Positions 46,388 through 57,210 of a stretch of DNA of 64,000 nt are shown here, in pieces. Made by a program: the position numbers and the translations under genes. Position 1 is the first letter of the stretch; each line of letters starts with the position of its first letter. Under the pieces are notes generated by a model that saw nothing but the letters and a program-made list of their open reading frames with translations, was not told the origin of the DNA and searched no databases. Location of the stretch: NCBI GenBank assembly GCA_944474755.1, contig OX104111.1:95832805-95896804 (forward strand), read 5' to 3'. The DNA is from Limnoperna fortunei. Its lineage: Eukaryota; Mollusca; Bivalvia; Mytilida; Modiolidae.

Positions 46388-49300
46388 CTATCGAGGTATC
46401 CGCCTTCTGATCCCCATTGCGCCTGTAGATCGTGCTCTCATACATCCACGGTTACCTACATTGGGAATTCGCCGATTGGATCCGGTTGTAGCTAGTAAGG
46501 GGACATAATAACCATTTGTCCGCGGTGCCTGTCCTTCGGTACTCATGCGGTCACTCATACCTACATTCTTGGGTGCTGCGTTGCAGGCTTGACAAAAACA
46601 ATGTCGCAATTTGGGTCCAGTTGTATCAAGTAAAGTGACATAACAACCATTTGTCTCTAACACTTTCTGTAACTGTGCAGTTATATGAGATGGGTCACAT
46701 ACTAAAGATTTCAAACTTCTAACAATCAGAAGACATTCTACACTAGCTGTGGTTAGCGATTGACATGATTTAATGTTCAAATGTTTAATGTGGTCTAATC
46801 CTGATACAAGAGTAGAAATACCAGAATCTGTAATGTTGCAACTATCTCGTAAGTTTAAAACTTCTAATTTCGGTAGGTGACGGGTAATATGATGTAGGAT
46901 GAGATCTGTACATTCACAATATGATATTTCTAATGTCTTTAGATTTATTAGCTTTGTTGCAATCATGTATAAACCCTTTTCACCAATTCTGTAACAACCA
47001 TTCAAATTAAGGACTTGTAAACTCGTTATTTTGGAAATATCATCTAAATCGTAGTTATCTACCCCTCTTGTAAGAACCAGTGATAACTGTTTTAGATTTG
47101 GTAGAAGCTTGTGAGCATTCTCAAACCATCTAGGCCTCCATGAGCAATGATTCAACTCAATACAGGTCAAACTCACAGGCAACTTCATATTGATGTCATG
47201 AAGTAAACATGTACATAGTGAAATGTCTTTGATGTTGGGACATCGTTCATTTAAATCTCCCAGTATGGCATCTGACAATGGGTTTTTATCTCTTATTTCT
47301 ACAAAGTATATGATATATTTATTCTCGGCAAAATACAATAGATATCTTGTAAATACTATAATAGACAAATAATAGCTATACTGGAAACCAAACAAAACAT
47401 ATATTTAAGTCAATGTTATATAATAAACCACGTGATGTATTGTATTTACCAATAGACATTAAAAATATGTAAATTAAAAAAACTATGTTTATTAGATTTC
47501 ATTAAAAAATTGAGCAGTTTGAATCATAATCTGAATAACTACTGCAGAGCAATATTATAATAAAAGGTAAATATAAAATTTGTTCAACAAATTATTAACT
47601 GCCAAATTGTTTAAGTTCAGCTACACTAGCTTCTGTGACTCATGCAACAGTACTAAAATTGTATCAAAATATGGTTATTTTTATCCGCTGAAAAAACGGA
47701 CATGGATTTGTTACTGACTTTGATATTCGGTCACTATCTGCATTTCTCAATCTTCAAAAATGTATATTCACCTCGCATATCGGCTCGGTTAATATTACAT
47801 GTTCTCCGTTTGAGAAATACCGATAGCGACCTGTATCAAAGTCTGTAGTTGTATATTATAACCACTGACTTTTAAAATGATTTCTAATTGTTAAATCCTG
47901 ATAGAGACCGTATATCAAAGCCAGTAATTGTTTTATTACACAAATAAAACCACTCACTTCCTTGATCGGGAAAACAGAGTCTGCTAACACATAATTGTAC
48001 TTTTCGATCTAGTTTTAGAGAAAAACCAGTTGATATTGGGTTCCGCTTGACCACGATGCAGTAAAATCATGCAGCGGACAAAAAATATTTTGATGGAATT
48101 TTAGAACTGTTGCGATTTAACGTGACCCGAAAGTTGATTTTAGACCAATCAGAAACACACATCATTCTATTCATGTAATAAGTTCTGATATTGTTTTATT
48201 AGAATCAATATTGACTAACCTTTTTGATAACACTTTTGTTAGGTGGTTTTATTGTTTGATATTTGATATTGTTAAGATTACTAACCAACCAGGTCTCCAC
48301 ACAACTTCAGTGTATGTAGACATTCCGAGAAATATGATCTAATAACCATCCACATTTTACTTGCGTCTAAGCGATACATTGACAAGTCAACATGTTTCCA
48401 TAGTGAGTTGTCTCTAGCGATTCTTCCCCATCTTGTACAAACTCTAAAATTAGTTATAAACAGCGTAATTTACAACCTGTGTGTTAAATATGTACATAAT
48501 GTATCATACAGCATTGCAGTCACCATAGAAACATTAAAACAGGAAAAGTTTATAGGCGAGTGCCTTTCAGTCAGCAGAACTAATAAAATTATAAGTTTTG
48601 TCTATTTCAGTTCAAAGATTTGTCATGTGACAATTTACCTGGTAATGTCATTGATTTTTGCTTGTTTGAATATTGTTTAATGTCAATTTCAGCAATCTTT
48701 CAGCTATATAACGGCGTCTAGTGGGGAGGAAGCAGGAGTATACTGAGAAAATCCATGATCTTCGGTAGGAAAACTGGCTATCGTTGTCAACTATAAGATT
48801 GGAGTAGAGTACACCCTACCCGTAGTGACTCGAACCCGCAATCTCAGCGTTGAAAGACCACGTAATTAATCGTAGACGAAGCACCAATCACCGTGTACTT
48901 GGGTAATGGGTAGTCCGAGAATCCTCTGCCGTCCAACGCTTTTTTTTTTGCGTGGGCAAAAAAAAAGCGTTGGACGGCAGAGGATTCTCTGACTAGGTAA
49001 TGGGTAACATGTTTATCAAACACTTTAGCAGTTTTTTCACTCATCAGCCATATTTCTATAATGGACCTGCAATTTTCAGGATTTTTATAAGTACATCTTG
49101 CAAAAAACTAGAACACCCCAACATCAGTATTTTCTTATTTCATACATTATGTAAGAGTTGCAAATTGCAAAAAGAAATGTGTCCACTCAAAAATGAAATT
49201 TTTGTTATGCGGATTTAAAATCTCTGAAAAAAGTTAATCCCTAAGACACACCTTCAAGGAACCCCCCCCCCAGACTTAATGTGAACTGATGTGTCATGGA

Positions 49301-49687
49301 TTGAGAATGAATATTCATGTATAAGAAACTCTGGAATTGACAGCGCCATTAGCTTAAAAAAGTGTCATTTCACTGAAAATCAATGTTCACCTTGTAGAGA
49401 TTTTGTTTGTTTTGCTTTCACATTAGTTGTATACTGGGAACAATTCCCATAAGGGCCTCTTATTGCTAAATAAATTTACACGGAAGGGAAACTACGTGAC
49501 AAGGAAGAATGGGGTTTGTTGGATACATGAACGTAATATGGGCAAAGGGGAACTACCCCGTCTTCTTGATCCTCAAAACATTATGCATACCTGCTAGACA
49601 AAGTTCTTTCATTGTTAAGTATTTTAAAATTTCTAGAATGATACTGTCAGGCAGAGTTTCCATGCTGGCAATCGCCATTGTCGCCAT
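46388..49687 (-). CDS. FBXL12: FBXL12-like F-box/LRR protein, copy B (frame depends on splice choice)
   Basis: Three exons on the minus strand: 49687-49591 (start MATMAIASMETLPD, F-box), 48441-48286 (or from 48443), 47298-46388. F-box proteins of this type link SKP1-CUL1 ubiquitin ligase to substrates; the LRRs bind the substrate. Compared with copy A, exon 1 lacks 4 bp just before its GTATGC donor. If exon 2 starts after the first AG (48444), as in copy A, the frame is lost. If it starts after the second AG of the TAGAG acceptor (48442), the F-box loses only two residues and the frame continues, giving 387 residues. The leucine-rich part is close to copy A by eye. The copy A stop is absent, and the frame runs about 75 residues further, with a partial repeat of its own end (TNGCYVTLLDTTG then TNGYYVPLLATTG). 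Possibly functional, possibly a young pseudogene. Confidence 0.7.
47710..48181 (-). mobile_element. Second copy of the palindrome-ended element, in an FBXL12B intron
   Basis: Read on the minus strand from 48181, it starts TTATTACATGAATAGAAT and follows the element at 41614-42269 (CAACTTTCGGGTCACG, CAAGCGGAA and so on). It ends in a palindrome (about 47710-47850) whose loop at 47771-47788 reads CCTCGCATATCGGCTCGG. Extra copies of an arm lie at 47911-47942. It lies wholly in the intron between exons 2 and 3 of copy B. Confidence 0.75.
48660..48895 (-). repeat. SINE copy in FBXL12B intron 1
   Basis: Same order of segments as the 5623-5893 copy, with a decayed head (CTCGAACCCGCAATCTCAGC, then GACCACG). 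It lies between exons 1 and 2 of copy B, next to the 85-bp MITE. Confidence 0.7.
48911..48995. mobile_element. TAGTCC micro-MITE, copy 1 (85 bp, 9-bp duplication)
   Basis: Near-perfect inverted repeat TAGTCCGAGAATCCTCTGCC... with a T10/A9 core around GCGTGGGC. The flanks are GGTAATGGG at 48902-48910 and 48996-49004, an exact 9-bp target duplication. It lies in FBXL12B intron 1. Confidence 0.85.
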
Positions 49688-49699
49688 TTTTCATCTACC

Positions 49700-50640
49700 T
49701 AAGAAATAAATCTTGTCTTTACAGGTGAGTGAGTTTTTACGTTGTGAAAATTAGCTGTAATGTCTTGAAAATATCCTGGCTGAAAAGTAGATAAATTGTC
49801 GTAATGTGTTTATATTTCAGAATGGATTGACCTCAAATTTTGGTCAGCCTGATTGAAATATAAACTATGGAAAAGAAAAAAAATTGTAAGCCGACTATAA
49901 TACAAGTCACTGAGTTTTGGTGAGGGTATCTTGCGTGACAAATGAAAACTGCTTACCGCGTATGGTAGATATGCTCCTTTTGTAGATCAAAAAATGTATA
50001 TTTTAAAATTATCAGTTGCTTCCTTGCGATAATCAGAGTTTTGAATGAGGCGGGTTTTACTTTGATCGGGCGATTTTCTATGGTAAAATATGACCTGAAA
50101 TTAGAACGTAAGTGTAGCGATTTGTGACATGTAAACAACATAGACATAGTATTACAGTTTATCGTGAATAAACTTTGTTACTGGTTTTTTTGTAATAAAA
50201 AGGTAAAATATGGAAAATTATAAAATGCAAGCAAAAAATGCACTCCACAGGGGTGTGACTTTTAGCATAGGAAAGATTGCATGTAATTTTCAAACGCACG
50301 TACGCGAATTGTCATAACTTCTTATTTCTAAAGGATTGATCCCAAATTTTGGTCAGTTTGAGATATAAAATAAATATATAAATATGAAAGATGTAAATTT
50401 AAAAAAATTTCTTGTAGGAAATAGGTGACCTGAAGAATAGTGTCATGAAAACGTATATAAATGGTCATAACTTGTTTTATTTCTTGTAGGATTGACCTTA
50501 ATTTTCAGTCAGTTTAAGATTTAAACATTTATAACCGAATATGAAAAACATTATTTAAAACATGAAAAATAGCTATTAACTTTTTCATAGACTTCCGTTT
50601 GTGATATCAACATAGTCAATAGGAAAATTAAGTTACAATT
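49700..50640. repeat. Diverged non-coding repeats and a fragment shared with 61.4 kb
   Basis: Three diverged copies of a segment with GTCATAACTT, GGATTGA and AATTTTGGTCAGTTTGAGAT lie near 49795, 50315 and 50465. Between the first and second, 49920-50110 matches 61430-61600 in inverse orientation, through CGGTAAGCAGTTTTCATTTG and ATGCTCCTTTTGTAGATCA. No coding case can be made with confidence. Confidence 0.5.
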
Positions 50641-50924
50641 TTTAAATCAAAAGAAATGTAAATAGAAAATTGACATGAAGTGTCATCCGCATGTATAATG
50701 TTATCCTGTAATAATTGTATTGCTTACACCAAAGTATACAATGAAAGAGTTGAATAAAAGAACAATTCTTAGAGAACATAATACAAATGTACATATATGT
50801 AATATTAAAATTATTGTATTTGTAATCGAGTGGACACAAATATTGTCACTTCATCAACGGCGGTTTAATCACTTTCTAGCCTCCCGTGCTTCTGTCAACA
50901 ACTTCATTATGGACACCAGACAGT

Positions 50925-50979
50925 TAGTCCGAGAATCCTCTGCAAAAAAAGCCGTGGACGGCAGAGCATTTTCGGACTA
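50925..50979. mobile_element. TAGTCC micro-MITE, copy 2 (55 bp)
   Basis: Shortened copy, TAGTCCGAGAATCCTCTGC to TTTTCGGACTA. The flanks CAGACAGT (50917-50924) and AAGACAGT (50980-50987) agree in seven of eight bases. Confidence 0.75.
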
Positions 50980-51099
50980 AAGACAGTTCACACGCATATT
51001 AAAAACGTTGTGAGCAGAGAAGTCAATGCATCTAAAAAACAACTTTTATACAATTAACTTAGCACAAATTATGGATGCCTAATTTTGCTCTTTTCATGC

Positions 51100-51640
51100 T
51101 TAGATATAGCAGTCGCAGATGATGATTTCGCAGAATCGGCTCTGCAAGATCATGGACAAGACCATACACATTATTATTCTTTTCAACGCAAAGGGAATAA
51201 AAACCATGCAGTCCAAACACCAGTTGAAGGTGTAAAAAAGGTGAAAGAAGATAAGTCAAATTTAGAAGGAACAGGTTTAACTTTAGATGCGGGCATGGTC
51301 ATGCATGCCAAAAATCTGGATCGAGGAAGATAAAGAGCTTGTTAAGGAGGCACGAAAATTTATTAAGTTGGCTTCTTCATCGGAGTTAGTTTAAAAGAGT
51401 GGTTAATGAGTTTATATTTCTGACCCAATTGTAGTCCGGGAATCCTCTGCCGCCCAACGCTTTTTTTTTTTGCGTGGGACGGCCGGGGATTTCCGTTCTA
51501 ACCCCATTGCAGAAAACTCCGAGGATGAACACAGAAGATGAGGACACAAGGCCAGAGCCGATAGAAAGGATAAAGCCGAGAGAAGTAAGAAAGGCAATAC
51601 GGCATAGTCCGCAGTCTGGATAAATAAGAGACGACAAGGT
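51100..51640 (+). other. Charged open-frame remnants around a micro-MITE
   Basis: Three stretches read as highly charged protein: 51105-51333 (rich in D, K and Q, after an acceptor-like CATGCTTAG), 51320-51394 in another frame (ending KFIKLASSSELV and a stop), and 51511-51623 after an acceptor-like CCATTGCAG (KTPRMNTEDEDTRPEPIERI and on). The micro-MITE at 51432 separates the last two. They could be remnants of a gene or element broken by frameshifts. I do not recognise the protein, and chance is possible. Confidence 0.25.
51432..51500. mobile_element. TAGTCC micro-MITE, copy 3 (69 bp, 9-bp duplication)
   Basis: TAGTCCGGGAATCCTCTGCC on the left with a decayed right arm GGGGATTTCCGTTCTA and a T-run core. 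The flanks ACCCAATTG (51423-51431) and ACCCCATTG (51501-51509) match in eight of nine bases. Confidence 0.75.
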
Positions 51641-51739
51641 TAAGATAAAGAACGGCAGGTTTAAAATAAAATACCGATATATTGAAAATTAGTAACTTAA
51701 TATTCAGGTTTTCCCCCATTATATTTAAATTTTATGTTT

Positions 51740-51990
51740 GCTGTCACAGTGTTAGGTCTAGATCTTGAAAATATTACAATTTTTTGTTTTAGACCTATTG
51801 ACGTGTAATTTCCAAGTTTGACAGTTCAAATACATATACTAGTATAGCGTTTAATGAGGCTTGTAGATCACCTGCTGACTCTGCTAAAATTACAGTATCA
51901 TCTGCATATAGGGTAGTTACCCACTCACTGTTACAATAAGATATACCAAGGTTAGCTCTCAATAGTAGGCGCAATAATCCTCATTTGTAT
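51740..51990 (-). pseudogene. LINE reverse transcriptase fragment
   Basis: The minus strand reads SEWVTTLYADDTVILAES then AGDLQASLNA, and in a shifted frame CQTWKLHVNRSKTK. YADD is the reverse transcriptase catalytic motif and the rest matches the usual downstream order in LINE pol. Only about 80 residues are left, with a frameshift near 51840. It may or may not be the same family as the LINE 3' end at 5940-6958. Confidence 0.75.
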
Positions 51991-53616
51991 TGCTTTCGTT
52001 TTAATTCGTTCATGTATTAGGAGGCCTCTGTTGCTAGAGAAATCTTTAAAAATGGGATTACCTTTTGGATACGATTTAAAGTTGACGTATCGTCATTGGA
52101 AAATATTTATTGAACACAGTATTTTGGTTTGCATGGGATTTCAATGGTAAAACACGCTTTTTCACTTTTAACGTTTTATCAATTTCCAAGCCGAACATAT
52201 TGGTTCCAAACTTTGCAGAGAGGTGGGGAAGCGTTTTAGATATTATGGGATCAAGGTCATTCAACTGACGACGGGTTAACATTTAGTCATGATCTTTTAC
52301 AACTGTATGAACATGAGCAATCATGTTCGATTACAGTAAGAAATTTTATGGTTTTAATAGCAAACGAGAACTATCTGTTCAAAATATCACATGGCTTGGT
52401 AACATTTTGGATACCAAAGAAGGCAAAATACAATGTATTAGTTTCGCATTGACAGGCTTGAATCAAAAATTTATTTTTTCAGAGATTTATTTATGAGTTT
52501 AATACGAGCTGTGTCAAGATTATTGAAAAATATACTGCATGACAATGAAAATGCAATGCCTATTCGTTTTTAGGATATTCTTTGATCACATAGAATAGGT
52601 TTTTGAAAGCTTTGTTAAATGCTTACGAAATTAATCAGTTACCTTTCGTCAGGGACAGTCTATATTAGTAAAGACTGTCACTGCTTTCGTTGATATTATT
52701 TTCTGTTGTATTTTAAAATTTTACCCTCCATCGTATAGGTCCACTATAAAGCACACAAATTTTGCTTTGGCACGAAGACATGGATGTCGAATTTTTTTAC
52801 CTTAACAAACGTCCTTAAAAATCCTATTGCACTTTTAAAATGGAGCACTAAAAGTGTCATTATGCCCCGACATTCTAACAAACAACGACACCAAGTTATG
52901 GGCATGATCAAGGGACGAATGTACACGACGTAAAATTGCCCTTCTGATGAACTGCTCTGTGTCGACAATCACTAGATTGTCCCAGCGGCATCAACACACC
53001 GGCTCAGTAAACGACAGACCTCGCTAAAAGAACGAGTGACAACACCCAAGCAAGATCTCTACTTTCGTTTGCATCACCTACGTGGTCCAATCACACTTGT
53101 AAACGTCAATCATAAACACATAATTGATAATTCGCCGTCGATGGTCAATATCAGGTATATCCATCGTTAGCATCAATGACCGCTTCAACTGTGCATCGCA
53201 TAATGCCAGTAAGGCGTCTAATTTGTTGAAGCGTTATATCTGTCACCCACCTTTAGTAAATTTTACTATATATACTACTTCTGTGTCGAAAAATATTATA
53301 TCTTGTATGAAAATATGGTTGCAGATAGTTTTCCCAATCTTTTAATTCAGTGTACAGTGAATTCGAATGTGCTACAATGATTGTTAGATACACCTATTAG
53401 TGACTAGTGGTACACAATACAAATACATTTTAATCAACTAACCAACTCAAATACTACAGTTATGCAGGGACAGTCTATACTAACAGTTAATCTTGTTCCG
53501 TATTTTGTTATTACCTTCATTTACTACTGTAATGTGTTAAGTTAATTAATAAAATTAACAAATAATTAAATTGTAAATTGTGTTTGACTTTTCTAGCTAA
53601 TTTAAAGGTTATTTAA
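51991..53616. other. Gene-free stretch, possible coding debris
   Basis: No intact gene. The minus strand between 52740 and 53260 has several short open stretches in changing frames that might be transposase debris, but I cannot name a family. Confidence 0.35.
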
Positions 53617-53776
53617 GAAATAATTCACAGAGGCTGGGGTTTATCATTGTTTTACCACGGGGTGACCATTTATGTCGTATTATTTTATCCCGAGCGATAG
53701 CGAGGGATAAAATAATGACATAAATGGTCATCCCGTGGTAAAGCAATGATAAATCACAGCCTCCGTGAATTATTTC
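53617..53776. mobile_element. 160-bp palindrome with CTCG-type loop
   Basis: Arms of about 70 bp pair almost fully (GAAATAATTCAC with GTGAATTATTTC; GACCATTTATGTC with GACATAAATGGTC). The turn at 53689-53706 reads CCCGAGCGATAGCGAGGG, which on the other strand is CCTCGC-TATC-GCTCGG. Foldback-type MITE. Confidence 0.8.
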
Positions 53777-54024
53777 TATTCTAATAAGACAATTAGAGTA
53801 CATTTATAATATTTTCGTACCTATAGAAAACATCATTTCCGCCATAAACTGGCTGTTCCGTCAATGTAACACACAAAATATTGCAATCGCTATTTATAAG
53901 ATTTATACGTCATATGCAATAGCGTTCCGGTGGGAGTTACAGTTTTGTAATTGGAACAGCCATTTAAAACACGCCCTTCTCAGCGCGTGTTGCTCATAGA
54001 TAAATCATTTTTTTACCACAGTTG

Positions 54025-54498
54025 CATCCTCACAAGTCAGGGTTTTTGTGTCCACATGTGTCCACGAACCCCTGACAAACTTAGCTAGGAAATTCCCGGG
54101 CTAGAAGATTTTCGTATGACGTCAATCCTTTAAAATATCAACTAATGAAATTGCTCGAAAGAAGCATGTGTTTGGCAGTAGTCATTCTTACTCATTCTGG
54201 AGTGTGATGAAAACGTTACGCAACTAAATAACAACGCGGTAAAAACAAACTATTAACACTACTGTACAAAATACAGTGATTTTCACATGGTCTACGCAAC
54301 ACATCCGTTTAGTTTATTTACAATCGAAATAGGGATATCCCCTAACCAAGTCGTGAATGAAAGCGAACTTTTGATTGGCTACATTAAGGTACGATGTAGC
54401 CAATCAAAATAGTGACTTCTAGCCCGGGAATTTCCTAACGAAGTTTGTCAGGGGTTCGTGGACAGATGTAGACACAGAAACCCTGACTTGTGAGGATG
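54025..54498. mobile_element. CATCCTCAC-family MITE, 474 bp, exact 9-bp duplication
   Basis: Inverted repeats of about 95 bp begin CATCCTCACAAGTCAGGG and include GGAAATTCCCGGGCTAGAAG. The flanks are CCACAGTTG at 54016-54024 and 54499-54507. The A+T-rich centre has no coding signal. The length and centre match the copy at 55675, so these are the fuller family members and the 58- and 83-bp copies are deletion forms. Confidence 0.9.
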
Positions 54499-55424
54499 CC
54501 ACAGTTGTGGTCTCAAAGCCTTTAAAGCATGTCATATTAGAATCGATTATTTCTACCTGTGACAACTTTACATAGGATGAAGTTGTTTACAAGACTTTCC
54601 TAACTAACTCCATTCAATATTCTATATTTATTATTCACAGACATTTAAGAAATGCTTATAATCTTAATGCATGTGGACCATAAACATACAAATGAAGTTC
54701 TCTAGTGTTTAAAGACATTTATTATATATTTTCGCTATTTATAGTTTATTCCTTTCTGTGACATATGTAGGGGGAATGTAGAATTCCTCCCGTTTGATTC
54801 CAGGATTATTTCAAAGCACGTTTTTCACTTCCATATGCTATTTTGTCATACTGACAGCAAATATTCCATAAAATAAGTGTACATGGTTTATGACTGTGGT
54901 GTCTATCCCCTCTTTGATAATTAAAATAACTTTTGGAAGAAATAGCAAAAGAACCGGTGGGACACCATACACGTAAACCATGTTTTGTACAATTATTTCT
55001 TAACGTTAATTTATCAATGTCAGACGAGCCCCTAAAATCTAGCCACTCGTTTCATTCCGGGTTCTTAGGATTTTTTTCTAAGAATTCATCATACACATTC
55101 TGACGAAAAAGAAACAATCTGGATCTGAAAGAATTGCTAAAATTCAGCTGGGAAATTAAATATCTAAGTCTGGGGTTTCTGGATGAAACTTATAGTTATT
55201 GACCAAAAGGATTCTTTTTAATTCAAACAGAGTGGACATGACACGCATGTGACTGTAAATACTCCACTGAGAAAGCAATTTACAGTGTGTACAGCAGGTT
55301 ACCTCCCTTAGTAGCTATAAAAAAATGGTATTTATGCTTTCAACGAAACATAAATCAAACAATCAATAACACAAATGAATAGCAAATACTTCTGAAAAGA
55401 AAGATAAGAAGACCTTTATTATAC

Positions 55425-55640
55425 AACAGAACACAAAATAAAAAATATTCTAATTTCATTGGTGATCAACACCTACATTTACTTATTTAAACTAGTACAG
55501 TAAGCAATACATTAATTTCATAAACAATAACATTTTATGAATATATTATTATTTAAAAATATTCAACAAATATAAATAATTCACTTTTTCATTAAAATGT
55601 TCTTATATCAGATGTGGCACATAAGGTAGGTTCTGGGACT
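55425..55640 (-). other. 3' flank of FBXL12 copy A shared with copy B
   Basis: Counterpart of 45240-45430 (ATATTCAACAAAT, CATTAAAATGTTCT, ATATCAGATGTGGCAC). It marks the distal end of the duplicated block on this side. Confidence 0.7.
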
Positions 55641-55674
55641 GACAACACAAGAAGACCTAGACGACAGGCAAGGT

Positions 55675-56126
55675 CATCCTCACGTGTCAGGGTTTCTGTG
55701 TCCACAAAACCCTGACAAACTTAGCCAGGAAATTCCCGGGCTAGAAGATTTTCATATGACGTCAAACCTTCAAAATATCAACTAATGAAATTGCTTAAAA
55801 GAAGCAAGTGTTTGGCAGTAGTCATTCTTACTCATTCTTAAGTGGAAAGAAAACGTAGCAAATAAATAAATAACGGGTAATAACACACTTTTAACACTAC
55901 TGTACAAAATACACTGACATTCACATGGTCATGCAACACATCCGTTTGGTTTATTTACAATCTACATAGGGATATCCCCTAACCAAGCCGCGATCTTTTA
56001 ATTGGCTACATCCAGGTATGATGTAGCCAATCAAAATAGTGACTTCTAGCCATGGGAATTTCCTAGCCAAGTTTGTCAGGGTTTCGTGTACACATGTGGA
56101 CACAGAAACCATGACTTGTGAGGATG
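55675..56126. mobile_element. CATCCTCAC-family MITE, 452 bp, exact 9-bp duplication
   Basis: Same ends and interior as the copy at 54025. The flanks are AGGCAAGGT at 55666-55674 and 56127-56135. Copy B has no counterpart at this position, so the insertion followed the gene duplication. Confidence 0.9.
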
Positions 56127-56135
56127 AGGCAAGGT

Positions 56136-56290
56136 GTGCTCGACTCACACACATGACAAGGACAGCCAGTTTTCCTGCTTAAGGTCAGGCATTTTCGCCA
56201 GGACTTCCTCCCCAATAAGAACTGAACTTCATGATTTTGCTAAAAATAAATAAAAGTGGCTAAAATCATTCCACATTCAAACAAACAAAC
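56136..56290 (+). repeat. SINE fragment, opposite orientation
   Basis: Read on the plus strand it shows the reverse of the usual body (GCCAGTTTTCCTGC, GACTTCCTCCCCAATAAGAA) and ends in CAAACAAACAAAC. It lies directly beyond the MITE duplication. Confidence 0.6.
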
Positions 56291-56329
56291 CTAGAAGACT
56301 TCAAATACTAGTAACTCTATAAACAGTTA

Positions 56330-56475
56330 GAATGTTTAAAGGGTGTTTAATATCACTTTCAGCAAGGCCACCATGCCCAAGTGAGACTCAAACCCGCAAA
56401 CATATTGTTGACAAACACATGATCAGTAGTAGACAAATAACTAACTATCTTAATCACTCTGCCACCAAGGCCCCA
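56330..56475 (-). repeat. SINE remnant in the duplicated block
   Basis: Keeps the body start GTGTTTAATATCACTTTCAG and a tRNA-like head ending CTCTGCCACCAAGGCCCC; the middle is deleted. Counterpart of 45550-45785. Confidence 0.65.
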
Positions 56476-56479
56476 GAAA

Positions 56480-57150
56480 CATCATAGACCTCTCTAAACA
56501 CTAGAAGACCTCAGAGGACTCTAAACACTAGAAGACCCCATTGGATTCTCTAAACACTAGAAGACCTCTGAGAATTTTCTAAACACTAGAAGACCTGAGG
56601 ACTCTTTATATACTAGAAGACTTCAGGATTCTCTTCTACAGTACAAATAACAGAAGAATTCTTAGATAAATGTCTAAACACTAGAAGAGCTCAGAGAAAT
56701 CTCTTAATGCTAGAAAACATCGACACCAGAAGACCTCATTATCAGATGACTATCTAAACATAAGAAAACCTCAGAAAACCCCTTAAACACCTAAAGAACT
56801 CAGGAGGACACTTTAAACAATAGTAGACATTAGAGGACTCTCTAAAAACTAGATGACCTCAGAAGGTGTTTTTAACTGTCTAAATACCTCATATGACTCT
56901 ATAAACAATTGAAGACCTTGGATAACACTTTAAATGATAGAAATTTAATTCCGGAATTCTATGAACTCCAACACATTGAAAGACTTGACTCCATTATGAT
57001 TAGAAGACCTCATAAGGCTGTGTATTTAAAATATTAATTAGATAAGCCCAGAGGACTCCCTAAACATTGGAAGACCTCAGAGGACACCTGTCCATAAAAG
57101 TAAGAAGATCTTACAAGTCTCCCTGAACATTGGATGTCCTATTAAGAATT
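56480..57150 (+). repeat. Irregular CTAAACACTAGAAGACC repeats
   Basis: About twenty diverged units of roughly 30 bp built on CTCTAAACACTAGAAGACCT. They lie just beyond the stop of copy A and correspond to the 55-bp repeat beyond copy B. Confidence 0.7.
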
Positions 57151-57210
57151 CCAACATAATGATTCCTTCTTCAACATAGAAGGACAACAGAGATTTTTAT
57201 AAAAACAATT

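Noticed and set aside
49953..50147. Minus-strand 64-residue frame upstream of FBXL12B
   Set aside because: Its DNA is shared with 61.4 kb but the reading frame is not conserved there, so coding is unlikely.
52740..53260. Possible transposase or integrase remnant on the minus strand
   Set aside because: Short open stretches in several frames gave no motif I could name with confidence.
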